From Sthenelais limicola (Eukaryota; Annelida; Polychaeta; Phyllodocida; Sigalionidae): a stretch of 64,000 nt of DNA. Position numbers and translations under genes: made by a program. This document shows, in pieces, positions 9,414-20,029 of the stretch. Below the pieces are notes generated by a model, which saw only the letters and a list, made by a program, of their open reading frames with translations, ran no database searches and had not been told where the DNA came from. The stretch lies in NCBI GenBank assembly GCA_942159475.1, contig OW804102.1, forward strand, positions 31,936,873-32,000,872, written 5' to 3'. Numbering within the stretch: the stretch's first letter is position 1; every line of letters starts with the position of its first letter.

Positions 9414-10245
9414 TAATCATTCTGTACAAAAGGGTCGTCCTTTCTCCACCTACACGGCTGCCTTTAAAATCCTGTACTTATTCGGAGCACAACTTAATCA
9501 TTTATAATTATGATTACTTCGTGCCACCAAATCATGTTATAAGCAAAGCAAACAATAAAATATAATACAATGATGATCTGAACACATTCATATCATGGGA
9601 CTTCATTAAACACAAAGAGAACTAAAAGTACAAACTCACAAACATTGCATCAAACAAATCATAAAAATATTACATATGAATGCTTGTAGGATGTATTGCT
9701 ATTTAAAGAGGTGACCATGATAACGTTATTCCCATTTTAAAGTAATGACATTAAGATTCCTGTTTGACAGGTGTGTCTCTGAACCATTTGATAAACCAAG
9801 TCCTATGGAAATATACATGTTGAATCCTATGAGAAATATATAATTACATATACATAGGGCAGACCACAAGGAAATGAACATTCAGGCAAATTACAAAATT
9901 AATTACAATTTCGTGTTGTATAAAACAAACTATGCTTTGATCACCGTGACTGTAAAAGGCTCAATTGTTTGTTCTACCTGTCAATATATCTTTTCTTTTG
10001 GAGTATTATATTACGCCAATTGTACACATTATCCAGTGATCTGTCCATATTGAAATACACATTAAAACCAGACACAAGGTACATTTCATTCCTATTGGCA
10101 ATGGCATCATTTGTCATGTATATTTTTGTGAGTAAATGGTAAGCACAGCTTATCAAGGCTTTACTATAAAGTTTACCTTTACATTGCAGGCGCAGGAACA
10201 AATACTGGTTGCCATTTGATATGATCATTTCTGGATTACACGAAT

Positions 10246-10253
10246 TATTTACA
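10246..10253 (-). promoter_or_regulatory. Pumilio-type element TGTAAATA (site 1)
   Basis: The plus strand reads TATTTACA, which is TGTAAATA in the sense of gene C, the consensus bound by PUF-family proteins in 3' UTRs. Further copies follow at 10372 and 11599. Confidence 0.3.
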
Positions 10254-10371
10254 GATATTTCTTGAAAAGGAAAAGATGGCAGGCGGAAACTTACAAATAA
10301 TGCCAGCTTTTTTTATGTCCACTCTTCGATGGATGGAACCTTATGTACATTTTCCAATAGTATTTCTTTTC

Positions 10372-10379
10372 TATTTACA
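10372..10379 (-). promoter_or_regulatory. Pumilio-type element TGTAAATA (site 2)
   Basis: An exact TGTAAATA in the sense of gene C, 126 bp from site 1. It matters only if the long 3' UTR proposal is right. Confidence 0.3.
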
Positions 10380-11598
10380 TTCTTTCGGTTAATGTGTCAA
10401 TTTAGTGGGTATACAGCAGGAAATTATTAGGTCATATTTTCAAAGCTGTGTATGGAGTTCATTTATCCAGCACATTAGCAGAACGTATGAATACTTCCAA
10501 TATAAAATACAAAATTCCACCTGAAAAACTAAGTCTATTTGGGTAATTTTGTTTGTGCTAAAAAGTCACAATTCACACACATTTACAGAGGATGCACGTT
10601 ATAAACACATGTCACTGTGACACATTCATCCTTTAATTAAACATGGCAAAGCTACAATTATTTTCTCTCTAATTCTACATCCAATTCAATGCAACAGACA
10701 TTTCTCTGGAATACTCGAAGTTACATTCACCATCACTTGTAAAAATTATACATGCTTTGCCACAGCTTACAAGCAGATATCCATCTAGAATTTGTAAGTA
10801 ATTATACCTTCAAGATATATCCTTTTGATGCAGAGAGAATACACTAAAGAATCGCTGGTTTTAGGACATTTGCCATGGAGTGTTAGGTCTAATGACTTAC
10901 ACAAAAGGACCTGCTTTTTCCCACAGGGCCTCAGGCAATTTCCCTTACAGCTTTCATTCTTTTTTTCTAGAGTATGAAAGGTGTGCCAAACGTGTAAAAC
11001 GTTCAAAGAGATTCTCTAGCAATTACTTTCCTTGAAAAAAAATAGGTCTCAAAAGCAAGTTGGGCGTTTTTCACATGATTAACTAGGGACTATTCCTCAT
11101 CACCAATTTTACAGTTTGTATCCTTACAACCTTTCCATTGGGAGGAATACAAATCTGACGAGTGAACTTTATTTTTATCTCAGATTATCCAAATGTGGTC
11201 GAAAGTATAATATTTGTGTGAGGTCATTTTTTGGACAAACGTATCTAAAACTAAAACTTCTCATGGTTGCTGTCACCAAAGCAATTAGACAAATGTGTGA
11301 AAGTGTCCGAAAAGTATGAACAAAGTCCATAATGCAATAAAAGGCAAGACAATAATTGATACTATTTTCAGGAATAAGACCACATGGTTCATAAAGCAAG
11401 AGTCTCTCTTTGCATTGTGAAAAGTCAAGAAATTTTTAACTGTCATGAGAAATCATTGCTCAAGGCACAAATAAAAATCCTAAGTTTGAATTAACACAAT
11501 TTGGAACTCAAAAGTACTTTTTTGCATAAGGGACATTAGTTAGCATGAACGACCCGGAACGAGGAAAATGCAGAATTGTCAACCGAAATAGCATAGCA

Positions 11599-11606
11599 TA
11601 TTTACA
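11599..11606 (-). promoter_or_regulatory. Pumilio-type element TGTAAATA (site 3)
   Basis: A third exact TGTAAATA in the sense of gene C within the proposed 3' UTR. Confidence 0.28.
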
Positions 11607-14600
11607 GAACTTCCCAAAGTTCCATCAGTCAGGTTCAACAATTTCATTATGAATTCCTAGACAGAGAACTGGGCATTTTGTCACATTGAACTGGACAGTG
11701 GAATTGGAATATTGTACTTCAAGACGACGCCAAAGTTTCATCATTCACTTTCTGAACGGAACAAAACTGAACAGAAATAAGATTCGCAACTGAGAAACAT
11801 GGAAACTGTGAGAGAAACTATGCATTTGAGGAGTATATATATATACTGTCCATATTCCAGCAGCAATTGTAGCTAGTTATATAATACACTTTAAGGCATC
11901 TTCCTGGCTCGGATAAATTCTATTAAAACCATCAGCATATAATAATATATTAATATCATACTCTTATACAAAAAAGTGGGGGTATGTACACGTACTTCTT
12001 AAAAATACAACCTTCTGAACTTAATAATAATAAATATTCTAGAGGACTTTATACAAGGTTTCTTATCTCTGTATCTACATATACCTATCTTTATATTACA
12101 CTTATACTTCCTATATTATGTATACTTTAATCATTTTGCTCACAGAAAAATGGACATTTATTTGTCCATAAATGTATCATCACCAGAGGGTATCAGAAAC
12201 AATACCAGGTTAATCCACCAAGCGATCAAATATTTCATTCCAGAGTATTAATAATGGGTCCCCACATAGATCAAATACTGACCTGTCTTGTATCTCTCTA
12301 AAATATCATTAGGTGTGTAGATTCACCGCAAGGATTAATTCGTTGCGATTGTCTTGCGATTTGGTTAAGAGTAACGTTGAAGATGAATACAAGAGACTTC
12401 CTCAGCGTAAATAAGAAATCTAATTACATTTGATACACAAGTGCAATTATTGCGATTTCCAGCAATATGCATGTGGTCAAAACCAGAAGAATTTGAAAAT
12501 TGTGTTTCATACAGAAGGCTCTTGAGATAGATTCTGTAACATTTCTATCAAAAGCTATCACAAACAATTTGCAAGGGCTTGCAACAATAACCATCCTTCC
12601 AGTGAATTTACGCAAGAAGCATTATCCCTTCATTGTGTAATATATTGTCTTAATTAACACAGCTTCTACCAATATATTCACAAGTCAATGAGCCGGCTGT
12701 TTTCCCTTTTAATGGAGATTAAAACAAGCATTTCTTTCCCCAGCGTATTATTTATAGATTGCTTATAATTATAAATCTCCCTGCGATACGATCATCAAAT
12801 TTGATTTTTAAACAAATTCTCCGTTTACTTTGCGTTGAATTCTTCAAACCACACATCAATGTTAAGAGTCATTTGACAGAATATTGAAGTCCTGATTTTC
12901 ATTTTCCGAAAGAATAACGATACTATATGAAATATTATTTGATATATGCATTTCTAGGAAGGGGAGGGGCGGTCTATCCTATCCCCCAATTCAAATTTGA
13001 TCGAGCTACAGGGTGTCAATCTATAATTATTCATACAATCTACATTACAGTTACTTCCGAGTATAAACACCTTCAGTAACCTGGCAGATTGTTGTCATGT
13101 TCACAGATACATTTGTGCCAACTTGAGGACGGCTCTTTGAGTGACATATACATGAGTAATACATGGATATATATATTCAGAAGTGGATCCAGCTATTGGC
13201 TGAGACTGAGGGTGGGCGGGGCTAAGATGTCCTACAAACTATCCTACAATCGACAAAGCCATCATAGACTAATATATAGAATGGTGTAATTTTTGAAATC
13301 TGAAATGATTCAATGAAATGTTTGTCATTACAAATCTTCGTATGAAATTCAAATGAATTGTTTATTAGAAACCTTCGTATTTCGATGATTAAAAGCGATA
13401 AAATGATTATCTTCAATTAAATTAATACTTAAGCTTCAGAATTTCAAAATATCTGCCGGTGATTTGGGATTTGGGAAACCACCAAAGCCCACCCACTCTG
13501 CCTGAATCCACCACTAGGATATATTCCTTTTTATATCGATCACTATGATCTTCTTTATCCATTCGCGCCTATGACAGAGTACGTATCTATCCTTCCCACC
13601 AGGGGGCCCAACTCGTGATATGGAGGGGATATTATGTACAAATAATGGTTACATACATAATAATGATAATAATTAGCACCAGTAAAGGACGTTTATGAAG
13701 GCGTCACTGTACGGGACGAGGCACTGTCTAGTGCGCCGCAATATGTGACATATGACCACCGGGTCCTCTCCGTTTACCATCGGTATTTTAACCATACTTT
13801 AAATTGGCTACACTGCAAGAAACAAAGGTTCTTTGGGGCTTTCTTGGCAGAAAGTGTTTAAAACACATTACGTTTTTCAAGAGTCATAAACGGCGAGAGC
13901 TGTTACTTTTGCTAGGATTCATCGACTTTTCTCACCAGTATTTTAACCCTCAAAAGATATAAATGTTCATCACACCAACAGCGCTTTGCTGCAATTTAAT
14001 TATCTAGGTGTACAACATAATTATATCATCAAATTTTGAAATGTGTTGGCATCTCCTGATCGAGTATTTCTTCCCTTAGAACCCTCAGGTTTTTTTTATT
14101 TAGAACCTTTCTTCCTTAGAGAGCATATATTATAGACTTCGTCCCGTTAAACAGTACGGTGTCTATAATACACAGAAAGCCATTTAAAAGTCTAACTGCA
14201 CTATTTTGGGATGAAACAATGTTGGTACAGACTTATTCGCCTTTCAACTAATTGGTATAGATTGAGATCACACAACTGTTTAATATGATTAATGATATCA
14301 CTCAGAAACACTACAAAATCATCCCTAAATTCATGAAACATTAATTATTCGTCCATGTTTCTGGATAATGCAGTAATTCGCCAGTCAGCCTGTGAACTCT
14401 CTAAATAAGAGATTTCAGTCTGTTTTTGTCGTCGCTTTTGTTGCATGCCTCCATTTTTAATACACTGAGGATGAACAATGTTGATGTGAATGATTATATC
14501 AAAGTCAAGACAACCCCTGTCTAACTAGACAGATAATACTATTAATGATGTCAGCATCTTTTCAGTCCCTCAGCCACTCATACCATTTAAACTACACTAT

Positions 14601-15284
14601 CTGGAACCATACCATTGTTATACTCAATCAAATCATTCAGTCAATTCATTAGAATAGTAAAATAATAATTAATAGTGGACCACGTTTGATATCAAAAGAG
14701 TGGCTGAATGAACAAGGGAAGAAGACATTGATAGAAGAATACAGAATAGAAGAATATAATAATAAGTAGGCGCGAGGACATGTAACGGATGATCAATGAC
14801 GTAGTAGCATGCAATGTGCTGACGTCCATGACGTCCTGACATAAGTTACGACAACAGACACGACTGACGGCAAACGATGGCGTAAAATGGAGAGGACCTG
14901 GTCACCACCACTAGGCGGGGCAATACCTGTCAATCACAACCCCTGTCACACCCTTTCTGGGCATACTCTGGGAATACTGGGAACAAGGAAGAAATGTGCA
15001 AACTCTCTTGACCTTAAGGGGGGCCAAAGATTTGACAATATCCCTTACATTACATCTGGAGATACCATTCAATAGAATTTCTTTTGGGTTCATTGTATAC
15101 ATCTCTGGTGTAACTTAGAGGAAAGCACTTGCTCTTTGAGGCACAGTTTACTAAGTAATTTCCCAATAATACCCAGAAATGGCCAGTAAGGGGCGACAAG
15201 GGTGTTGCCATTAACAGATGCATGATAACGACATAGTGGCAGTAGTGTTTATGACGTCACCAGAACGGGACAGAGAGCACGACA

Positions 15285-15406
15285 TCATACAATGACCTCA
15301 TAGATAACCTTTTTGGGTTTGGTGGGGTCGGGTGTGGAGAGACCGCTATCACTGCCCTCCTTGACGTGGTCAGGGATGTAGCCACTGTCATGGCCTTCTG
15401 GTCCAT
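15285..15406 (-). CDS. Gene C terminal coding exon with C-terminal EVIV
   Basis: The acceptor TTGTTTCAG|AT lies at 15407. AT joins the G left by the previous exon to make Asp, then 39 residues run to TGA at 15285-15287. The segment contains two S-G-containing acidic patches (GHDSGYIPDHV, GSDSGLSTPDP) and ends KKVIYEVIV. The last residues fit a class II PDZ ligand (hydrophobic-x-hydrophobic at the C terminus). They resemble the C-terminal EIIV of the Drosophila adhesion protein Echinoid, which is known to bind PDZ domains of Canoe and Bazooka. The homology is inferred from the tail alone and is not established. Confidence 0.82.
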
Positions 15407-15803
15407 CTGAAACAACACAAAGTAGTTGTACTATTCTAGTTTTGTAATTTAACCAAATTTAATACAGTTAATTGACTGATACAAAACATCATAATTTGGC
15501 AGTAGGCCTAGGCTTATATGGATGTAAAGATTAAAAGTTAGATTATCTCTGCATAAATTAATATAGATATATGTAGATTATAATTTATTGTTAAAATGGC
15601 AAGGTATAAAACAAAACCATTTAAATATAGAGTGTCTCTTAACTTATTTGTTTAAAACTTTGACCAATAAAAATTTGATCTGTTAAGGAGAAACAGCGAT
15701 AACATGAAGGGCAATTATTTGTACCCAGTAACCCTGTGATCAGGTTCTCCACCCTATTGATGTCCCTATTCCAAGTAGATTCCTCCATAGAGGTTGAACT
15801 TAC
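15407..15803 (-). other. Gene C intron between tail exons
   Basis: This is a 397-bp AT-rich intron, from donor TCAG|GTAAGT to acceptor TTGTTTCAG. No coding signal was seen. Confidence 0.6.
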
Positions 15804-16058
15804 CTGATTTTTGTCTTTTCCTGCCCTTATTATGCATGGCGATATATTCACTCTCAGGGCGGCCCCTGTTCTCATGCTCCACCTCGCGGTAGTCCGGGGG
15901 AGGCTCCACGGGGATGTTGCCATTGGGTCTGGGCCCCCAGTTGGGGCCCCCGTTCATGTAACCATTGCCTTGTTGTTGTTGGTGTTGTTGATGGTGTTGT
16001 TGCTGTTGTTGTTGTTGGCCGTCAGACTTGGAGTCGTAGCCTATGTTGTAGTTGGCAT
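15804..16058 (-). CDS. Gene C cytoplasmic-tail exon with polyQ/H, PPxY and YxxM motifs
   Basis: The exon is 255 nt with phase 1 on both sides (acceptor TCTCCGCCACAG|AT, donor TCAG|GTAAGT) and encodes 84 residues plus the split codons. In order it shows an Asn/Tyr-rich start (ANYNIGYDSKSDG), a Q/H tract of 16 residues encoded mainly by CAA, a Gly/Asn/Pro-rich stretch, P-P-P-D-Y (a PPxY WW-domain ligand), then E-Y-I-A-M (YxxM, the type of site bound by SH2 domains of PI3-kinase p85 when phosphorylated) and a basic RKRQK end. These are features of a receptor cytoplasmic tail. Motif functions are inferred from short sequence only. Confidence 0.85.
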
Positions 16059-16570
16059 CTGTGGCGGAGAAATAGGGTTGTGTAAGAATTAGGATATTAA
16101 GTACAATTGTTGTCAAAAATAACAATTTAGTGGGACTTCCTTTGCTGGTTAGGGTTCACATTTGTACTTTCTGACCAATAATGAATTATCTTATCTTACA
16201 AATAAAACCTATGCTACCTCCTACAAATCAACTACTTTAGTTTTGATGAATTTTTAAAATTGAAGTGACCTAGCAGAAAACACAGCCAGGGAGCACGTAG
16301 CACAGAAGACATTTATCATTAATTTTCAGAAGATTCAGTTATATATTTGAATATAAAAATGATACAAGGGACTGAATACGCAAAACCTCCCATATCAGAT
16401 AAGAATGGCATGTCAGTGATTGGACGCCTAGGAGTAGGCGTCATAATGGGATTATAATGGGAGTTTGTGCTTTGGAGTGAGAGGCTTTCCCTCAGTTTGA
16501 AGGGACTGTCTCTACTCTGAGCCTAGACCGAGTGGCTCCAGTGTAATAAGGGCATTAGTGAGTTACTCAC
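16059..16570 (-). other. Gene C intron containing a transposon copy
   Basis: This is a 512-bp intron. A copy of the TCTAGGCTCA element (16383-16528) sits only about 42 bp from the donor of the preceding exon. No coding signal was seen outside it. Confidence 0.6.
16383..16528 (+). mobile_element. TCTAGGCTCA inverted-repeat element, copy 2
   Basis: The same ordered blocks are present (GTCAGTGATTGGACGCCTA, GGGATTATAATGG, CTCAGTTTGAAGGGACT, GAGCCTAGAC). It lies in a gene C intron, close to the donor of exon 16571-16680. Confidence 0.8.
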
Positions 16571-16680
16571 TGTTCTGTCTGCGCTGCCTGGAGGAGGGGT
16601 CCATGTCCACCATGTCTGTCTGGTCCATGCTCGGGTTGTCTATGCCATTCATCTTCTTGTTGGGCGGCGGCCGAGGCGTA
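16571..16680 (-). CDS. Gene C cytoplasmic-tail exon (Pro-rich, Met/Asp-rich)
   Basis: The exon is 110 nt, with acceptor GCTCTTGCAG|T and donor AACA|GTGAGT. T completes the AA left by the 25-nt exon (Asn). It then encodes 36 residues beginning TPRPPPNKKMNGIDNPSMD, continuing through a Met/Asp-rich stretch to RQRRQN. The terminal A joins AT of the next exon (Asn). The P-R-P-P-P run could bind SH3 domains, and the basic RQRR would lie in the cytosol. Phase and GC content support it strongly. Confidence 0.8.
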
Positions 16681-17083
16681 CTGCAAGAGCAAATAAGAGA
16701 TTCATAAGCAAGATTGTTTTGTTTTTTTCAAAATTTTGTGTTTGTTAAAATTCTTTTTAATTGAGCACAGTGTTGCTTAGTGATATTCCCATGTGACCCA
16801 AGTAGAAAAGTTTAAACTTACTTCAAAATGTCTAATGAATAGGAATATTATTGAATGAATCACAGCTTTTTAAAAAATGTCAGTCAAGTACGATATAAGT
16901 AAAGTTTATTATATGTTAGAGGGAGTCTCCAGAAACATTCATTTAAGCTACACACGGAGCATAGATTTGAGAAATCACTCGGAAAAGAGGCGATTTACAT
17001 TTCAGATATTTCAATTTGAAGCTAATTTTGTTTTGAAGCTTATAGGTACGGTAATAGATAACTAGATTAACGCTGGTACTTAC
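16681..17083 (-). other. Gene C intron
   Basis: This is a 403-bp AT-rich intron between the 25-nt exon and the Pro-rich exon. No repeats or coding signal were seen. Confidence 0.55.
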
Positions 17084-17108
17084 TTTAGATCATTCTCGTA
17101 TTCTTTTT
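17084..17108 (-). CDS. Gene C juxtamembrane microexon (25 nt)
   Basis: Acceptor TTTCCTTACAG and donor TAAA|GTAAGT bound 25 nt. The first two bases (AA) complete the codon opened by the transmembrane exon (A+AA, Lys). Seven codons follow, K-E-Y-E-N-D-L, and two bases (AA) pass to the next exon. The sequence therefore continues RRYQAK-KEYENDLN, a charged segment with a tyrosine just inside the membrane. Both flanking phases fit exactly. Confidence 0.75.
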
Positions 17109-17650
17109 CTGTAAGGAAACATAAGATGCATTAGTCATGATAACAAGAGATTCATCCTCCTTATTTGGGTATCTATTTTGAGTGCGTATAGCTTACTGCA
17201 GTATTGGGGAGAGAGGATCTATATGTGCTGGCAGAAATACTAGTAATCAGATCCACCCATATCCAGTTAACACCGCCAATGAATTACCTAACAACGCCTC
17301 GATTAAATTCCCATGATCGATAATTAATAAGTAAATGGATTCTTAATGAGATGGTGGGCTCTGGCATCTGAGAAGATTGGCAGGATCCGGAGGTTGAACT
17401 TAAATATTACAGTGGGTTGAATCATCAGGGGACCAAACCATGATTTTCAAAACATGGCAGCACACCACATATACACATTCTAGAGCAGAGACATTATATA
17501 TATATATATTCATAAATGAATGTCAAAATAATAATCAAAACAAATATGTACTAATGGATTTAGTTAATTAAAATTAGCAATAAATTTGATTTTCAGCGTT
17601 TTGGCAATTCGATTCTTGTCGACGTGCTTTTCTTATTTATTGGCAGCAGG

Positions 17651-17692
17651 TTTGTTTTTTTTTGTTTTTTTTTTTTGGGGGGGGGGGGGGGG
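17651..17692. repeat. T-tract followed by G16 in a gene C intron
   Basis: T-rich from 17651 to 17676, then 16 consecutive G. A CCCCCA repeat follows at 17751-17780. Together they give G-tracts on opposite strands within 130 bp. Confidence 0.85.
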
Positions 17693-18165
17693 TACTGGAC
17701 CCGCAATATTTTAAATAAAAGAAATGATTTCGATTCAAAAGATGTAGGTGCCACCACCCCCACCCCCACCCCCAACCCCACGACTATATCATTACAGTGG
17801 ATTGTATGATGGAGGAAGACAGACAGGGCGTGGCTACACTCCGTCTCATACACCTGCCAGGTATTAACATTATACTGCATCTCTATAGTATGCCTGGGAA
17901 TCTTAGTTGACTATTAAACACTTCTATTACATAAGCAGACTATTGACAGACATTTTCATTATCTCTCTGATATTTTTTATGACTTTTCTTTACGACATAT
18001 CATATGTCAGACATATTTGTGATCCAGGATAATACACCTAATGATAATTAATTAAAATTGCGAGAATGAATGCTATGATAATTTCAGCTCTGAATTCACA
18101 TTCTAGATCAACTCAAGACAATTGACTTATTACGATAAATCTGTTTTGTATATCAAATATGACTG

Positions 18166-18168
18166 TCT

Positions 18169-18220
<52 letters not shown>
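18166..18220. repeat. TTTC tetranucleotide microsatellite in a gene C intron
   Basis: About 13 tandem CTTT units, uninterrupted after the first. Confidence 0.9.
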
Positions 18221-18378
18221 AATCACATCAATTCATAATCATTGTTTTATAGGTCTCAGAAACTGAAAGCAGTACATGAATGTATCATATTTTACCTCAC
18301 TAACTTTCTTTTTTGTTGTCATTCACCATGCTTGTTTTGATAGGTGTGAACTGAGCAATACATGAACTAACCGTACTG

Positions 18379-18566
18379 TCTAGGCTCAAATGTATGTCAG
18401 TGATTGGACGCCTACTGCGGTAATGGCTTTTCTGGACTAGGAGTAGGCATTCTAATGAGATTATACTGGTATTTTGCGATCCTAATGGGATTATAATGGC
18501 ATTTTGCAGTTTATAGCGACGGACTTTCCCTCAGTGTGAAGGGACACTCTCAACTTTGAGCCTAGA
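18379..18566 (+). mobile_element. TCTAGGCTCA inverted-repeat element, copy 3
   Basis: Both termini are intact: TCTAGGCTCA at the left and TGAGCCTAGA (its exact inverse) at the right. The middle has a partial duplication of the ATGGGATTATAATGGCATTTTGC block. Its right end is about 30 bp from the transmembrane exon donor. Confidence 0.85.
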
Positions 18567-18595
18567 CTGTGTAACTAAATGCTCTAAGTACTTAC

Positions 18596-18718
18596 TGGCT
18601 TGGTATCTGCGGACACAGAGCACTATAAGGATGATGAGGAGAGTGAGCACCACGGCTCCACACACACACGCTACTGCTATGATTGTCTCCACTGACAGGT
18701 CGTCTTGGGGTGGCTTCA
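18596..18718 (-). CDS. Gene C transmembrane exon
   Basis: The exon is 123 nt, with acceptor GTGTACTTACAG|TG and donor GCCA|GTAAGT. TG completes a phase-1 codon; 40 residues follow. These are a short polar lead-in (KPPQDDLSVE), a hydrophobic segment of about 25 residues that includes VVLTLLIILIVLCV, then the basic stop-transfer RRYQA. This is a classic single-pass membrane exon with the N terminus outside and the tail inside. The upstream partner must end in phase 1. The only such exon I found on this strand is at 60936-60954. No Ig, FN3 or EGF exon was recognised between them. Confidence 0.85.
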
Positions 18719-19327
18719 CTGTAAGTACACAAACATAGACAGTCCGTTAGTTTACTGGTGCAACAGTTCATTCATATATACAGCAATCAAAAGTTTCAAT
18801 CAAATTAATAACAAAGATATATGCTAGCATAAAGAGGAAAATAATATATGATATGATCCATTGTAAGTCCTAAGCAATCAGGAATGTACAACTAATTTTG
18901 GAAACGAAATAAAGAATATACATTCAAGTATATATTATGTATTATCAATGAATTGATATATAAAAGTCAAATACCGAATATATAATGTAATCTGTGTTAC
19001 TATTATCAAACACTTTTTAAAAAGAAATCTAGGTATATGAGAGCAAAAATTATACTTGACTTAGTAAAGATGATTATTAAATAGGCATTTAAAAGTAGTG
19101 GTAATTTATTTTACATTCTTGTGTGATTTTATGACCAGTTCGCCTACAGGGAAATGTCACATTATTTCCCATATAATTGGTTCAAATCTGGCTATCAATT
19201 ATCTTGAATTTCCCCGATTAATTATCGTTATTTATTGAGTTTCTAGGTCGTTGACCGGAGGTGAGGACATCACATATAGAGTACGATTTTATTTCCCGTC
19301 GTTTCAACTGATATTGATAGAGTACCG

Positions 19328-19328
<1 letters not shown>

Positions 19329-19416
<88 letters not shown>
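19329..19416. repeat. GA dinucleotide microsatellite
   Basis: About 43 uninterrupted GA units, the longest simple repeat in the window. It creates low-complexity open frames on both strands that are not genes. Confidence 0.95.
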
Positions 19417-19418
<2 letters not shown>

Positions 19419-19916
19419 GGAAAAATATTTAGTTTATAGAAAATAAAAATGTTTGGACTATTGTACAAATCCTGGATACGAACACCTATTTCATTTTCTA
19501 GAATTATGTAAATACCATAGAACAATAAAGTGTATAGTAGGGAGCGGAACCACAATTAGACAGGAAAAACATGTGGAAAAGAGTTTTTATTTGGCAACAA
19601 GTTAGATTTCCTAGAAAAATAACTTGTCTCCCTATTCTGGCAAAGAAGTCAATGACTAATACTCTAACACCTTCAAACCATACACAATCACCATGTAAAG
19701 TACACAAAACCCATCCTGGCGTCGTTACCATGGCAATTAGTCTAGACCAAGGTGTATATTTCACGGTAAGAGTTTGTAAAGGTGAGTATTGGTGTGAATC
19801 GATTCATACCTGGCTATGTATCACCACACCTCCAATTATGTCCATGATGTTCTGGCAATTTATTAATGGTTGGAGGGCGGGGTTTGGGGGATAGAAAAAG
19901 GGCGTCTATAAAACAG

Positions 19917-20029
19917 TCTAGGCTCAAAATTGAGAGTCCCTTCAAATTGAGGGAAAGCCTCTCCTCCAAAGTAGGCGTCCAATCACTAACATACTTTTCT
20001 TCTCTGGCATTAGAGGCTCTGAGCCTAGA
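19917..20029 (-). mobile_element. TCTAGGCTCA inverted-repeat element, copy 4 (internally deleted)
   Basis: Perfect 10-bp terminal inverted repeats (TCTAGGCTCA / TGAGCCTAGA) flank a shortened core of 113 bp. The blocks run in the opposite order to copies 1-3. Confidence 0.85.

Larger units (their letters stand above)
9414..15284 (-). other. Probable long 3' UTR of gene C
   Basis: This stretch follows the gene C stop codon and shows no coding signal on either strand. It differs from the introns in being free of the TCTAGGCTCA transposon and long microsatellites. That fits transcribed UTR under constraint but does not prove it. The minus strand contains three TGTAAATA motifs in its distal third. 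A GC-richer, CpG-containing patch lies at about 14760-14960, close to the stop codon. Confidence 0.35.
17109..18595 (-). other. Gene C intron with homopolymer, microsatellite and transposon
   Basis: This 1487-bp intron holds a T-tract followed by G16 (about 17651-17692), a CCCCCA repeat (17751-17780), a TTTC microsatellite (18166-18220) and a transposon copy (18379-18566). The transposon ends about 30 bp from the donor of the transmembrane exon. No coding signal was seen. Confidence 0.55.

Noticed and set aside
15811..16092. Plus-strand frame with a Leu-rich run opposite the gene C polyQ exon
   Set aside because: The Leu/Val run is the antisense reading of CAA repeats.
19176..19192. GGTTCAAATCTGGC resembling a tRNA B box
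   Set aside because: No A box at the right distance and no cloverleaf arms.
19251..19555. Glu/Arg and Ser/Leu repeat frames on both strands
   Set aside because: They are produced by the GA microsatellite alone.
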